NCBI GenBank assembly: GCA_903911455.1
Contig: CAIWDQ010000621.1
Coordinates: forward strand, 1 to 23,985
Direction of reading: 5' to 3'
Origin: an uncultured bacterium
GTDB taxonomy: Bacteria; Bacteroidota; Bacteroidia; Bacteroidales; JACABE01
DNA: 23,985 nt
Position numbers and translations under genes: made by a program. Shown here piece by piece: positions 14,496 through 23,308 of this stretch (positions within the stretch are counted from its first letter, which is position 1; every line of letters begins with the position of its first letter). The notes beneath the pieces were generated by a model that had not been told where the DNA came from, did no database searches, and was given only the letters and a program-made list of their open reading frames with translations.

Positions 14496-16547
14496 ATGCA
14501 ATTTATTAATCCATATTTTTTGTGGGGTTTACTGGCAGCAGGGATTCCAATAGTGATACACCTCTTTAATTTCAGGCGCTTTAAGAAGGTTTACTTTTCA
14601 AATGTAGGCTTACTGGAAGAGCTAAAATTACAGACACAAAAGTATTCGCGGTTGAAACATCTTATTGTTTTAATCATGAGAATGCTTGCAATTGCTTGTC
14701 TTGTTTTTGCATTTGCTCAGCCATTTATTCCATATACAAATACTAAGAAAACTATTCAAGGTAAGAATGTTGTAAGTATTTATGTAGATAATTCTTTCAG
14801 TATGGAAGCTTTATCAGATGAAAGTAAATTGCTGGAAGTAGCTAAAACAAAGGCGCGCGAGATAGTATCTGCGTATAATAATTCTGATCTATTTCAATTA
14901 CTTACCAATGATTTTGAAGGAAAGCATCAACGCTTATTGAGTAAAGATGAATTTCTTGAACAACTTGATGAAGTAGAAATCTCACCTTCTGTAAAGAAGT
15001 TGTCGGAGATTACCAAAAGGCAGCAAGATATTGAAAATACTGTTAACATAAGTAATAAAACATCTTATATTATTAGTGACTTTCAGAAAAGTATCAGTAA
15101 TTTTAATTCAATTACACAGGATACATCAGTTTCTATATTCTTTATTCCATTGAATTCTCAAAAGACTAATAATATATATGTAGATAGTTGTTGGTTTGAG
15201 TCACCGGTTTTGCAATTAGGGAAGACTGTGAAGCTTATTGCTAAGATAAAAAATGCTTCGGATGTGCCTTACGAAAAGATACCAATTAAGTTGATGATTA
15301 ACGGTAAACAAAGAGCAATAGCAAGTTTTGACATCAAAGAAAAAGAGGAGCTTTTGATACCATTAACTTTCAGAATTGATGAAAATGGTTTGCAAAATGG
15401 TAATGTTGAAATAACAGATTATCCATTGACATACGATGATAAGTATTTCTTTTCGTACAATGTTGCGGAAAACATACATGTTTTGGTGATAAATGGAGAT
15501 GTTGAAAGTCCTGCTCTGAATAAGTTATACAAACCTGACTCCTTATTTGTTTTTAAAAACACATCTGAAAATAATATTGACTATGCTTCAATTAAAACAA
15601 ACAGTCTGGTAATTTTAAATGGGCTTAAAACTATTTCATCGGGCTTAGTTCAGGAAATACAGAGGTTTGTTTCAAATGGAGGTAGCTTATTATTATTTCC
15701 AAATGAGAAAGCTGATCTGGAAAGTTATAGAATACTCACAACATTGATGAGTGTTGGTGGTTATAAATCAATAGATACTGCAGATACTAAGATAGATCAT
15801 ATTAATCTTAATCATTCTATTTTTAAGGATGTATTTGAAAAGATTCCTGAAAACATAGATCTACCAACAGTCTATTCACATTATACTTTTACTGATAATT
15901 TGCTTTCAAGAAAAGAGACTTTATTAAGAATGCAGAACGGAAAAGATTTTCTTTCATTATCTTATTATGGAAAAGGGAAAATATATTTAAGTTCAGTACC
16001 ATTAAATCCAGCATGGAGTAACTTTACAAAGCAATATTTAGTAGTTCCTACATTATTAAACATAGCTTATCAAAGTATTATATCAAGTAAACTATCGTAT
16101 ACAATAGGAAATGATGAAGTGATAGAACTACAGTCGGTGTTATCTTCAACCAATAATGAAAATGTATTGAAGATTAAAGGCACAGAACCTAATTTTGAAA
16201 TTATACCTGAAACAAAATCTATTGATACTTATACAAATCTATTTCTTCATAATCAAATTAAGAAAGCAGGAAATTATTATGTTTATTCAGGAGAAAATAA
16301 ATTAGCCGGAATATCATTGAACTATGATCGTAATGAATCACAGCCGGATTGTTTTACTTCAAAAGAATTAAAGACTATGATTAAAGATAAACAGTTGAAT
16401 AATATTGCTGTGATTGAAACAAGTAAAAGACATTTGGCGGAAGTAATAAAAGAAATGAATCAGGGGATTAAATTGTGGAAGCTATTTATCTTGTTTACAC
16501 TGTTCTTCTTGTTGGGAGAAGTAGTTTTGTTAAGGATATGGAAATAA
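14496..16547 (+). CDS. BatA-domain membrane protein with degenerate VWA domain
   Basis: The N-terminus (INPYFLWGLLAAGIPIVIHL, then NFRRFKKVYFSN) is the BatA / aerotolerance-regulator N-terminal domain, with membrane segments at ~5-24 and ~57-78. A von Willebrand A-like domain follows. Its metal-site motif DxSxS is present as D98-N-S100-F-S102 with SMEAL after it, and D195 in YIISDFQ fits the later MIDAS aspartate. Residues ~330-500 resemble a glutamine-amidotransferase-like fold (VLVINGD, then VSNGGSLLLFPNE) without a recognisable catalytic Cys. A last membrane helix (~662-682) ends the 683-residue protein. Family members are common in Bacteroidota and their function is poorly known; the link to oxygen tolerance comes from the name and is not established here. 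No moxR or other bat genes are adjacent. Confidence 0.85.
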   Translation: MQFINPYFLWGLLAAGIPIVIHLFNFRRFKKVYFSNVGLLEELKLQTQKYSRLKHLIVLIMRMLAIACLVFAFAQPFIPYTNTKKTIQGKNVVSIYVDNSFSMEALSDESKLLEVAKTKAREIVSAYNNSDLFQLLTNDFEGKHQRLLSKDEFLEQLDEVEISPSVKKLSEITKRQQDIENTVNISNKTSYIISDFQKSISNFNSITQDTSVSIFFIPLNSQKTNNIYVDSCWFESPVLQLGKTVKLIAKIKNASDVPYEKIPIKLMINGKQRAIASFDIKEKEELLIPLTFRIDENGLQNGNVEITDYPLTYDDKYFFSYNVAENIHVLVINGDVESPALNKLYKPDSLFVFKNTSENNIDYASIKTNSLVILNGLKTISSGLVQEIQRFVSNGGSLLLFPNEKADLESYRILTTLMSVGGYKSIDTADTKIDHINLNHSIFKDVFEKIPENIDLPTVYSHYTFTDNLLSRKETLLRMQNGKDFLSLSYYGKGKIYLSSVPLNPAWSNFTKQYLVVPTLLNIAYQSIISSKLSYTIGNDEVIELQSVLSSTNNENVLKIKGTEPNFEIIPETKSIDTYTNLFLHNQIKKAGNYYVYSGENKLAGISLNYDRNESQPDCFTSKELKTMIKDKQLNNIAVIETSKRHLAEVIKEMNQGIKLWKLFILFTLFFLLGEVVLLRIWK

Positions 16548-16552
16548 GGAAG

Positions 16553-16588
16553 AGTGCCTTAAGTGCCTAAAGTACTTAAAGTGCCTTG
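16553..16588. repeat. 9-base tandem repeat, four copies
   Basis: AGTGCCTTA, AGTGCCTAA, AGTACTTAA and AGTGCCTTG follow one another exactly, starting five bases after the BatA-like stop codon. A fifth, poor copy may follow. The repeat is intergenic and AT flanked. I can assign no function; it does not form a terminator. The rest of the gap up to parC holds only AT-rich sequence with a near-miss -7 box (TACTTTAT, ~16686). Confidence 0.75.
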
Positions 16589-16714
16589 AGTTGTAATTAA
16601 ATTAAAGAAATTAAAACAAAAAGTGTATAGAGTTTTAGAATAAAGATTATCTAAAAATATAATATACTTAAAATAAAATATTTTTTACTTTATCATTATT
16701 GATATTTATCAAAG

Positions 16715-19381
16715 ATGAACGAAAACGATACTGAAGAAATAAATGAAGGTGGATTTCTTGCTGAGGACATGAGTAAGGATATCAGAAAGACTAAGCATCT
16801 TTCGGGAATGTATAAAGACTGGTTTCTTGACTATGCTTCTTATGTTATTTTAGAACGTGCAGTTCCTGATGTTGTTGATGGGTTAAAACCCGTACAGCGT
16901 AGGATATTGCATGCAATGAAAGAACTTGATGACGGCAGATATAACAAAGTTGCCAATATTATTGGGCATACTATGAAATATCATCCGCATGGTGATGCTT
17001 CAATTGGCGATGCATTGGTTCAGTTAGGTCAAAAAGACCTTTTGATTGACTGTCAGGGAAACTGGGGGAACATTCATACAGGTGATAGTGCTGCTGCTCC
17101 AAGATATATTGAGGCTCGCTTGTCAAAGTTTGCATTGGAAGTTGCATTTAATCCAAAAACAACCAAATGGAAGCTGTCTTATGATGGCAGAAATAAAGAA
17201 CCAGTTGCTTTACCTATGAAATTTCCTTTATTATTAGCACAAGGAGTTGAAGGGATTGCAGTAGGTTTGGCATCAAAGATATTACCACATAATTTTATTG
17301 AATTAATTGATGCTTCAATCAATATACTTAAAGGAAAAGACTTTGAATTATTACCGGATTTCCCTACAGGTGGTTTAGCTGATGTTACAAAATATAATGA
17401 TGGTATAAGAAGTGGGAAAGTTAGAATAAGAGCTAAGATAACTCAGATAGATAAGAAGACTTTAGTTGTAACAGAACTTCCTTTTGGCGTTACTACTTCC
17501 TCACTTATTGATACCATTATTTCAGCTAATGACAAAGGGAAGATAAAGATTCGTAAAATAGATGATAATACTGCACGAGATGTTGAGATTAACATACATC
17601 TGATGCCGGGTGTATCACCTGACACTACTATTGATGCTCTTTATGCTTTTACTGATTGTGAAATCTCTATTTCTCCAAATTGTTGTATTATTGATGATGG
17701 TAAACCAAGGTTTATTGGAGTTAGGGAAATTTTAAAGATATCAACAGAACATACAGTTAGATTATTAAAACTTGAACTTGAGATTGAAAAAGCAGAACTT
17801 CAGGAACAATGGCATTTTGCTTCCTTAGAACGTATCTTTATTGAGAAAGAAGTGTATGAAGATATGAAAGTCTGTAAGACAGACTTAGAAATCAATGAAG
17901 CAATTGATCTTGGGTTGAAACCATATACTCATAATCTTATTCGCGAAGTAACTTTAGATGATATATTAAGACTTCGTAAAATACCAATTGATCGTATTTC
18001 AAAATATAATTCTTCAAAAGCTGAAGATGTTATCAAAGCTATTGAAGATGATATAGAACAGGTAAACAAAGATCTTGCAAATCTTATTGGATATACAATA
18101 GATTATTATGAAAGGATTAAAAAGAAATATGGTAAAGGTAAAGAACGTAAGACAGAACTCAGAAACTTTGAAGTAATTGAAGCTACTATGGTTGCTGCAG
18201 CTAATGAAAGGTTGTATGTAAACAAAGCTGAAGGTTTTGCAGGTACAGGTCTTAAGAAAGATGAATATGTTTGCGACTGTTCTGACATTGATGATATTAT
18301 TGTATTCAGAGGTGATGGTACTTTTATAGTTACCAAGGTTGCTGATAAGGTTTTTGTTGGTCAGAATATATGGCATATTGGTGTTTTCAGGAGGAATGAT
18401 GACCGTACTATATATAATATGATATATCAGGATGGTGCAAAAGGAAAAGCTTATGCTAAAAGGTTTGCAGTAGGTGGTGTTACCCGTGATAAGGAATATG
18501 ATCTTACCAAAGGAACCAAAGGTAGTAAAGTTTTATATTTCACTGCTAATCCTAATGGTCAGGCAGAAGTTGTAAAAGTTATTCTTAAAGCTAAACCATT
18601 CTTAAAGAAACCTACTTTTGACTTTGATTTTAGTGAGATATTGATTAAAGGCAGGACTTCTAATGGTAACATTGTTACTAAACATGAAGTAAGAAAAGTG
18701 ACTATACTTGAAGAAGGTGTTTCTACTTTAAGTGCAAGAAATATTTGGTATGACGACACTGTTTTGCGTTTGAATACTGAGAGTAGAGGCAAGTATCTTG
18801 GTTCGTTTAAGGCAGAGGATAAGATGCTAACCTTAATGAGTGATGGTTGTTATCGTTTGACTAACTTTGAACTATCAAATCATTTTGATGAGGATATGAT
18901 CATTATTGAAAAATATAATCCTAAAAAAATTATAACAGCAGTATATTATGATGGTGAATTGAAATTGCCTTATGTTAAGAGATTTCAAGTTGAGGAAACT
19001 GATAAAAAACAATATTTTATTGGTGATCATCCACAATCATTCGTATATGCGATTTCAATAGATTGGTTGCCACAGATAGAAGTTGTTTTTGATGAGAAAC
19101 AGAATAAGAAGAAGATAAATAACGAAATAGTAGCATTAGCAGAATTTATTGCTCCAAAAGGATTAAAAGCAAGAGGCAAGCGTTTATCTAATCATATTGT
19201 TAAAAATGTGATATTATTGGATCCTTTGCCTTATGAAGAAGAAGTTGAAGCTATTGATGAAACAGAAGATGCTACTGAAATTCCTGAAAATACCGAAAGC
19301 TTACCATTAGAATTTGATTCTGATAAAAGAAATAAGGATGATAACGATAATGATGATGCTGTGCAAATGACTTTATTTTAA
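16715..19381 (+). CDS. parC: DNA topoisomerase IV subunit A (ParC)
   Basis: This is the DNA-cleaving subunit of topoisomerase IV, which decatenates daughter chromosomes using ATP hydrolysed by ParE. The breakage-reunion domain spans ~33-460, with YHPHGDASIGDA (89-100) and the catalytic tyrosine Y131 in AAAPRYIEARLS. A coiled-coil region (~440-475) precedes a C-terminal beta-pinwheel (~500-840). No GyrA box (QRRGGKG) is present, which argues for ParC rather than GyrA. At 888 residues it is longer than E. coli ParC (about 752) but normal for Bacteroidota. The tail is strongly acidic and ends QMTLF, resembling a sliding-clamp-binding motif. The position equal to E. coli GyrA Ser83 is Ala95. parE is not adjacent. 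The flavodiiron gene starts 54 bases downstream and may be cotranscribed. Confidence 0.95.
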   Translation: MNENDTEEINEGGFLAEDMSKDIRKTKHLSGMYKDWFLDYASYVILERAVPDVVDGLKPVQRRILHAMKELDDGRYNKVANIIGHTMKYHPHGDASIGDALVQLGQKDLLIDCQGNWGNIHTGDSAAAPRYIEARLSKFALEVAFNPKTTKWKLSYDGRNKEPVALPMKFPLLLAQGVEGIAVGLASKILPHNFIELIDASINILKGKDFELLPDFPTGGLADVTKYNDGIRSGKVRIRAKITQIDKKTLVVTELPFGVTTSSLIDTIISANDKGKIKIRKIDDNTARDVEINIHLMPGVSPDTTIDALYAFTDCEISISPNCCIIDDGKPRFIGVREILKISTEHTVRLLKLELEIEKAELQEQWHFASLERIFIEKEVYEDMKVCKTDLEINEAIDLGLKPYTHNLIREVTLDDILRLRKIPIDRISKYNSSKAEDVIKAIEDDIEQVNKDLANLIGYTIDYYERIKKKYGKGKERKTELRNFEVIEATMVAAANERLYVNKAEGFAGTGLKKDEYVCDCSDIDDIIVFRGDGTFIVTKVADKVFVGQNIWHIGVFRRNDDRTIYNMIYQDGAKGKAYAKRFAVGGVTRDKEYDLTKGTKGSKVLYFTANPNGQAEVVKVILKAKPFLKKPTFDFDFSEILIKGRTSNGNIVTKHEVRKVTILEEGVSTLSARNIWYDDTVLRLNTESRGKYLGSFKAEDKMLTLMSDGCYRLTNFELSNHFDEDMIIIEKYNPKKIITAVYYDGELKLPYVKRFQVEETDKKQYFIGDHPQSFVYAISIDWLPQIEVVFDEKQNKKKINNEIVALAEFIAPKGLKARGKRLSNHIVKNVILLDPLPYEEEVEAIDETEDATEIPENTESLPLEFDSDKRNKDDNDNDDAVQMTLF

Positions 19382-19435
19382 AAATAACAATAAGTAATAA
19401 TACAAAACGTTAAACAAAAAGAACTTTAAATTAAT

Positions 19436-20653
19436 ATGGTTGATAGTAAAATATTAGATGTTACGAATGATGTAAAATGGATTGGTGTATTAGATCCGGG
19501 TTTAATAACTTTTGATGTAGTGATGGAAACTAAATTCGGTACTACCTATAATTCATATTTCATTAATGCGGATAAAAAGACAATAGTAGAAACTACCAAA
19601 GAGAAATTCTGGGATACTTACAAACATAAGGTAACCTCGGTTTGTAATCCCGAAGAGATAGAATATATTATATTAAATCACACCGAACCTGACCATTCAG
19701 GGAATCTTAAAAACCTTCTTTCTATTGCTCCAAAGGCCGTTGTGGTTGGGAGTGGTAATGCTATCCGTTATCTTAAAGATCAGATGGGCGATGAGTTCCC
19801 ACACATGATTGTTAAAGATGGTGATACTTTAGATTTAGGTAATAAAACGCTTAAGTTTATTAGTGCGCCTCATTTGCATTGGCCCGATACCATGTATACT
19901 TATCTTATAGAAGAAAAAATACTATTCACTTGCGATTCTTTTGGTGCTCATTTTTGTGATGAGCGTATGTTTGATACTAAAGTAGGTGATTTTGAGGATG
20001 CATTTAAGTATTATTATGATGTTATACTTAGACCTTATAGCAAATATATGCTTAAGGCTATTGAAAAGATTCGTCCTTTGGAAATTAATGCTATCTGTAC
20101 CGGTCATGGGCCTATTTTGACCGACTTGTGGAAGCATTTTGTTAATCTTACCGAAGAGTATTCGTTAAAAGCTAATGCTTTGCCCGATCCAAAAAGGGTT
20201 ATGATTGCCTATGTATCCGCCTATCAGAATACATCTATCATGGCCGAAAAGATTGCCGAAGGTATCAGGGAAGTTGATTATATTATTACTGATATTTGCG
20301 ACCTTGAAAGGATGTCGTTGAGTGTTGTAGAAGAAAAAATTGCCCATAGTAGTGGTATTATTATAGGTACGCCTATCATTAATCAGAATATATTGTTGCA
20401 GATTTACCAGTTGTTTGCTATGGTTAATCCTTTGCGTGATAAAGGTAAGCTTACAGGAGCTTTTGGCTCTTACGGATGGAGTGGGGAAGGGCAGAAGATG
20501 CTTGAAACTAACATAGAAAACTTAAAGCTAAAGTATTTTGAAAAGAGTTTATTCATTAAATTCACTCCTCATAAGCATCAGTTGGACGAATGTGTGGCTT
20601 ATGGTAAGGCTTTTGGTGAGAAATTACTTGAGAATATTAAAGAAACGTCATAG
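19436..20653 (+). CDS. Flavodiiron protein (A-type flavoprotein, O2/NO reductase)
   Basis: Flavodiiron proteins reduce O2 to water or NO to N2O in the cytoplasm of anaerobes. The 405 residues have the two-domain class A layout. The metallo-beta-lactamase-like part carries all six iron ligands: H82, E84 and D86 in HTEPDHSG, H148 in HLHWPD, D167 in TCDSFGAH and H224 in GHGPIL. The flavodoxin domain starts ~253 with the FMN phosphate loop SAYQNTS (261-267) and a GAFGSYGWSGE motif near 340. No rubredoxin domain is fused and none is next door, so the electron donor must be encoded elsewhere. Which substrate it prefers cannot be told from sequence. It sits between parC and two exported-protein genes with short gaps (54 and 38 bases). 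Confidence 0.95.
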   Translation: MVDSKILDVTNDVKWIGVLDPGLITFDVVMETKFGTTYNSYFINADKKTIVETTKEKFWDTYKHKVTSVCNPEEIEYIILNHTEPDHSGNLKNLLSIAPKAVVVGSGNAIRYLKDQMGDEFPHMIVKDGDTLDLGNKTLKFISAPHLHWPDTMYTYLIEEKILFTCDSFGAHFCDERMFDTKVGDFEDAFKYYYDVILRPYSKYMLKAIEKIRPLEINAICTGHGPILTDLWKHFVNLTEEYSLKANALPDPKRVMIAYVSAYQNTSIMAEKIAEGIREVDYIITDICDLERMSLSVVEEKIAHSSGIIIGTPIINQNILLQIYQLFAMVNPLRDKGKLTGAFGSYGWSGEGQKMLETNIENLKLKYFEKSLFIKFTPHKHQLDECVAYGKAFGEKLLENIKETS

Positions 20654-20691
20654 GGTTATAGAATAATATAAACAGCATAAAAAGAAATACT

Positions 20692-21543
20692 TTGAGAAAA
20701 GATTTTATTTACATATTAATAATAGGTGTTATTTCAATTATCATCACTTCGTCGTGTAAGGTAGAAAAAGATCTTGCCCGCGAATTCGTTCAAAAAGAAA
20801 ATACTACGTCTATTCTTCTTCTTAAAGATACTGTTTTATATAAATTAAATGATAAGATAAAAAGGATTCATGGTTTTGATTACTATGACCCTGATACACA
20901 AGATTCGTTGTGGATTGCAAATACCCAATTTCTGGATTCTATTGATGATACTAAGCTTATAAATAATCTTTATAATAGAATTAAATCAGAATTGGAGTAT
21001 TATGAATTTAAAGTTTATACTCAGGAGACAAGAAAGAACTTTGATACTACTAATCCTGATAATTATACCTTTAAAATAACCCAAATAGAGATTGAAGAGG
21101 ATAAATATACTTATAAAAATGAGTATTCGTTTCCTAATGATACAGTTGTTTATTTTAAAGAGCATGATCTGAATAAATTTGATCTTAATTGCTGGTTTGA
21201 ACTTAAGCCAAATGATACTACTAAAGATTATAAAAGGCTTTTCTTCAACAGTTTTAGTATCGAAGATAAGCTTGACGGAGTTTTTGCTAAAGATCTCCAG
21301 CAAAAAATTACTTATAAATACAAAATTATACCCGCTCGTCTTACTGATATTTACAATATGGCTTCTTACTCTGGCATGAAGAATGCTCATTTCCTCTTTA
21401 ATTACTTTATGAATAAGTATATTAATGAGAATATGCCTAAAGGGTTTCTTGTAGAAGGTTATTATTCATTAGACAGAAAAACCGGCTACATTCGTTATGA
21501 TACTGAAGAAAATAATGATAACAGTTTCTACGAAATTCAATAG
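20692..21543 (+). CDS. Predicted lipoprotein of unknown function
   Basis: I do not recognise this family. The 283-residue protein begins with RKDFIYILIIGVISIIITSSC, a lipoprotein signal peptide with lipid-acceptor C22, so the mature protein is expected on a membrane facing the periplasm or the outside. The start is TTG. No in-frame ATG lies near it and the signal peptide begins right there, which supports TTG. The mature part is rich in Asp, Lys, Tyr and Asn, with no further membrane segment and no motif I can name. It starts 38 bases after the flavodiiron stop and is followed 49 bases later by another exported protein, so it is probably part of the same transcript. Confidence 0.8.
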   Translation: MRKDFIYILIIGVISIIITSSCKVEKDLAREFVQKENTTSILLLKDTVLYKLNDKIKRIHGFDYYDPDTQDSLWIANTQFLDSIDDTKLINNLYNRIKSELEYYEFKVYTQETRKNFDTTNPDNYTFKITQIEIEEDKYTYKNEYSFPNDTVVYFKEHDLNKFDLNCWFELKPNDTTKDYKRLFFNSFSIEDKLDGVFAKDLQQKITYKYKIIPARLTDIYNMASYSGMKNAHFLFNYFMNKYINENMPKGFLVEGYYSLDRKTGYIRYDTEENNDNSFYEIQ

Positions 21544-21592
21544 TGGCTAAATTACGATTTTTTATTTCAATAATCAAAACCAATAAATTTAT

Positions 21593-22276
21593 ATGAAAAA
21601 AAATACTTTTATTCTTTTTATTACTCTTCTTTTAGCTACTTTTAGTGCTTTTGCGCAGGAAAAAACTACTAATATTACTGTAGGTGGCAATCCTATTAAA
21701 TTTCCTGCTCCTACCGCCCAATTCAAAGAAGTAGGAGAGGAGCAGCGTTCTCTTTTCAATGCTTTTGTTCCTGAATCTAACAAATTGCTTTGTGTTTTTC
21801 TTGATACTTCAGATTATAATAGATTGTCAAGTGGTAATACTGAAGGTATTGTGATGGAAAAATATATGTTGATTGAGGTTAACTCTCAAGTTGAATCTAC
21901 TAATTTAGGTCTGGATGATTTTGCTGATGTTAAGAAAGGTGTAGCTAGCTCCTTAAAAACTGATATGAACGAAATTATAGAGGATGCCAATAAAATACTT
22001 AAGCTAAAATTAGAAGATAATGCTGATGTTGAGATAGGAAAACCTAATTACCTGGGCTGTATCTACGAAACTAAAGAATCGTATGGCTTATTGATGTCGT
22101 TTAATATTAAATCCGAAACTAAAACTGTTAAGAAATTATGTTCGCTCAACTTTTTAAGACTTAATAATAGGTTGATCTATATTTATGTTTATTGTAATTT
22201 TGATGATATTACTAAAGTAAAGTGGTTGAAAAATATTTCAGAATCATGGGCCAAAGAAATCTTAAAGGCAAATTAA
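21593..22276 (+). CDS. Secreted protein of unknown function
   Basis: The 227-residue protein has a clear Sec signal peptide (MKK, hydrophobic core, SAFA|Q cleavage after residue 21). The mature domain of ~206 residues has three cysteines (C48 region, C164 region and near C182) and no motif I recognise. It is mixed alpha/beta in character, with a central helix-like stretch (VKKGVASSLKTDMNEIIED) and a C-terminal amphipathic helix. It is the last gene of the plus-strand run and is closed by a bidirectional terminator. With the lipoprotein before it, it may form a small envelope pair, which is inferred from adjacency only. Confidence 0.82.
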   Translation: MKKNTFILFITLLLATFSAFAQEKTTNITVGGNPIKFPAPTAQFKEVGEEQRSLFNAFVPESNKLLCVFLDTSDYNRLSSGNTEGIVMEKYMLIEVNSQVESTNLGLDDFADVKKGVASSLKTDMNEIIEDANKILKLKLEDNADVEIGKPNYLGCIYETKESYGLLMSFNIKSETKTVKKLCSLNFLRLNNRLIYIYVYCNFDDITKVKWLKNISESWAKEILKAN

Positions 22277-22318
22277 GAATTAATTCTGAAGAAAATATAT
22301 ATTCTTTTTTAACAAAAT

Positions 22319-22348
22319 GAAGCTCAATCAAATTAATGGTTGAGCTTC
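22319..22348. terminator. Bidirectional terminator between convergent genes
   Basis: GAAGCTCAATCA (22319-22330) pairs with TGGTTGAGCTTC (22337-22348) in a 12-bp stem with one G-T wobble and an AATTAA loop. T-rich sequence follows on the plus strand (TTGTTTTC), and TTTTGTTAAAAAAG follows on the minus strand. It lies between the stop codons of the secreted-protein gene and the methyltransferase-like gene, so it can end transcripts from both sides. Confidence 0.85.
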
Positions 22349-22374
22349 TTGTTTTCTTCATGATAATAAAAAGA

Positions 22375-23205
22375 TTAATTCATCTTTTTAAATTCTTCAT
22401 CGTTGCTAAATTCCATTTGCATCATACCCAAATTAATTGCAGGGATATCTGTATAAGTTGGCTCATCTCCTATACGTGTATTAATTAATGGTACAACTTT
22501 TTGATTAAAATACTTACGGTAAATAAATGGTTTTTCGACAGTAAAATAAAATAAAAATATAAGACATTGATTTATCGCAGCAAAAATCAAACCGTAAATA
22601 GAATTGTAATAGATGGCAATACCGTAAACATGCAGTTGCCCAACTCCATAAATAGGATTACTCAGATATTTATAAGGTCCCGTTTCTACAAAATTACAAA
22701 CCTTTTTTCCTAAAAACATATCCTTCCAATAATAAATAGGAATGCCAATCACGAAAGTTGACCATATTTTAGTACCCATACCTATTATAAAGAAGATAGC
22801 TGCTAATCCAATAGTTATAACTACCGGCACATTTGTAAAGAAACCGCTGCCAACTGATTTCTGACTAATGTAAACTAAACCGACGCCGTTGTGATAAAAT
22901 GTAAAGGCAAGTAAACCTTCATATAACAAATACCCTTTATGCTCTCCATATTTATAAATCATTTTTTTGCGTAATCCATTCTTAGGGAGCACTATAAAGA
23001 TAAAGCCGATATATAAAGCTGTACTACAAATAAAGTAATAAATTGCAATATTCACGTCGGTAAATATTGGTAAAAGTAAAAAAGTTGCAAAAAATGAACC
23101 CAGCATAAAAACATATCGCGTTGGGGTCATATGCTCAGGTACAAATCCCGAGATTGAAAGTATGGTATGAATTAGTTTTCTTAAATGGTTAGTAATTGTT
23201 TTCAT
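22375..23205 (-). CDS. PEMT/ICMT-like integral membrane methyltransferase
   Basis: The 276-residue protein has about six hydrophobic segments (roughly 31-49, 53-73, 97-113, 126-144, 147-160, 190-222). The region before the last long hydrophobic stretch reads VETGPYKYLSNPIYGVGQ (173-190), followed by EKPF (224-227). GPYRYxRxPxY followed by an E near a hydrophobic helix is the S-adenosylmethionine-binding signature of phospholipid N-methyltransferases (PEMT) and isoprenylcysteine carboxyl methyltransferases. The protein is therefore probably an inner-membrane methyltransferase acting on a lipid or lipidated substrate. The substrate cannot be named, and the degenerate motif (SNP in place of RHP) leaves some doubt about activity. 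It is flanked by the bidirectional terminator and a 103-base gap with no clear promoter. Confidence 0.68.
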   Translation of the reverse strand: MKTITNHLRKLIHTILSISGFVPEHMTPTRYVFMLGSFFATFLLLPIFTDVNIAIYYFICSTALYIGFIFIVLPKNGLRKKMIYKYGEHKGYLLYEGLLAFTFYHNGVGLVYISQKSVGSGFFTNVPVVITIGLAAIFFIIGMGTKIWSTFVIGIPIYYWKDMFLGKKVCNFVETGPYKYLSNPIYGVGQLHVYGIAIYYNSIYGLIFAAINQCLIFLFYFTVEKPFIYRKYFNQKVVPLINTRIGDEPTYTDIPAINLGMMQMEFSNDEEFKKMN

Positions 23206-23308
23206 TGTTTTTAGTATGATAAAATATAAATTTAAGGTTTATATTTTCTGTTTTTATATATGTAAATTTGAGTTTTTAATATTGTAATTTGCAATTCTAA
23301 TTTGTGAT

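Noticed and set aside
18014..18376. Minus-strand frames of up to 120 residues opposite parC
   Set aside because: They lie wholly opposite a well-conserved gene and have the hydrophobic Phe/Ile-rich composition expected of antisense translation.
16715..19381. GyrA instead of ParC
   Set aside because: The GyrA box is absent and the C-terminal pinwheel sequence is of the Bacteroidota topoisomerase IV type.
23273..23280. TAAATTTG on the plus strand as a promoter
   Set aside because: It matches TAnnTTTG, but no plus-strand gene follows it and both flanking genes are on the minus strand.
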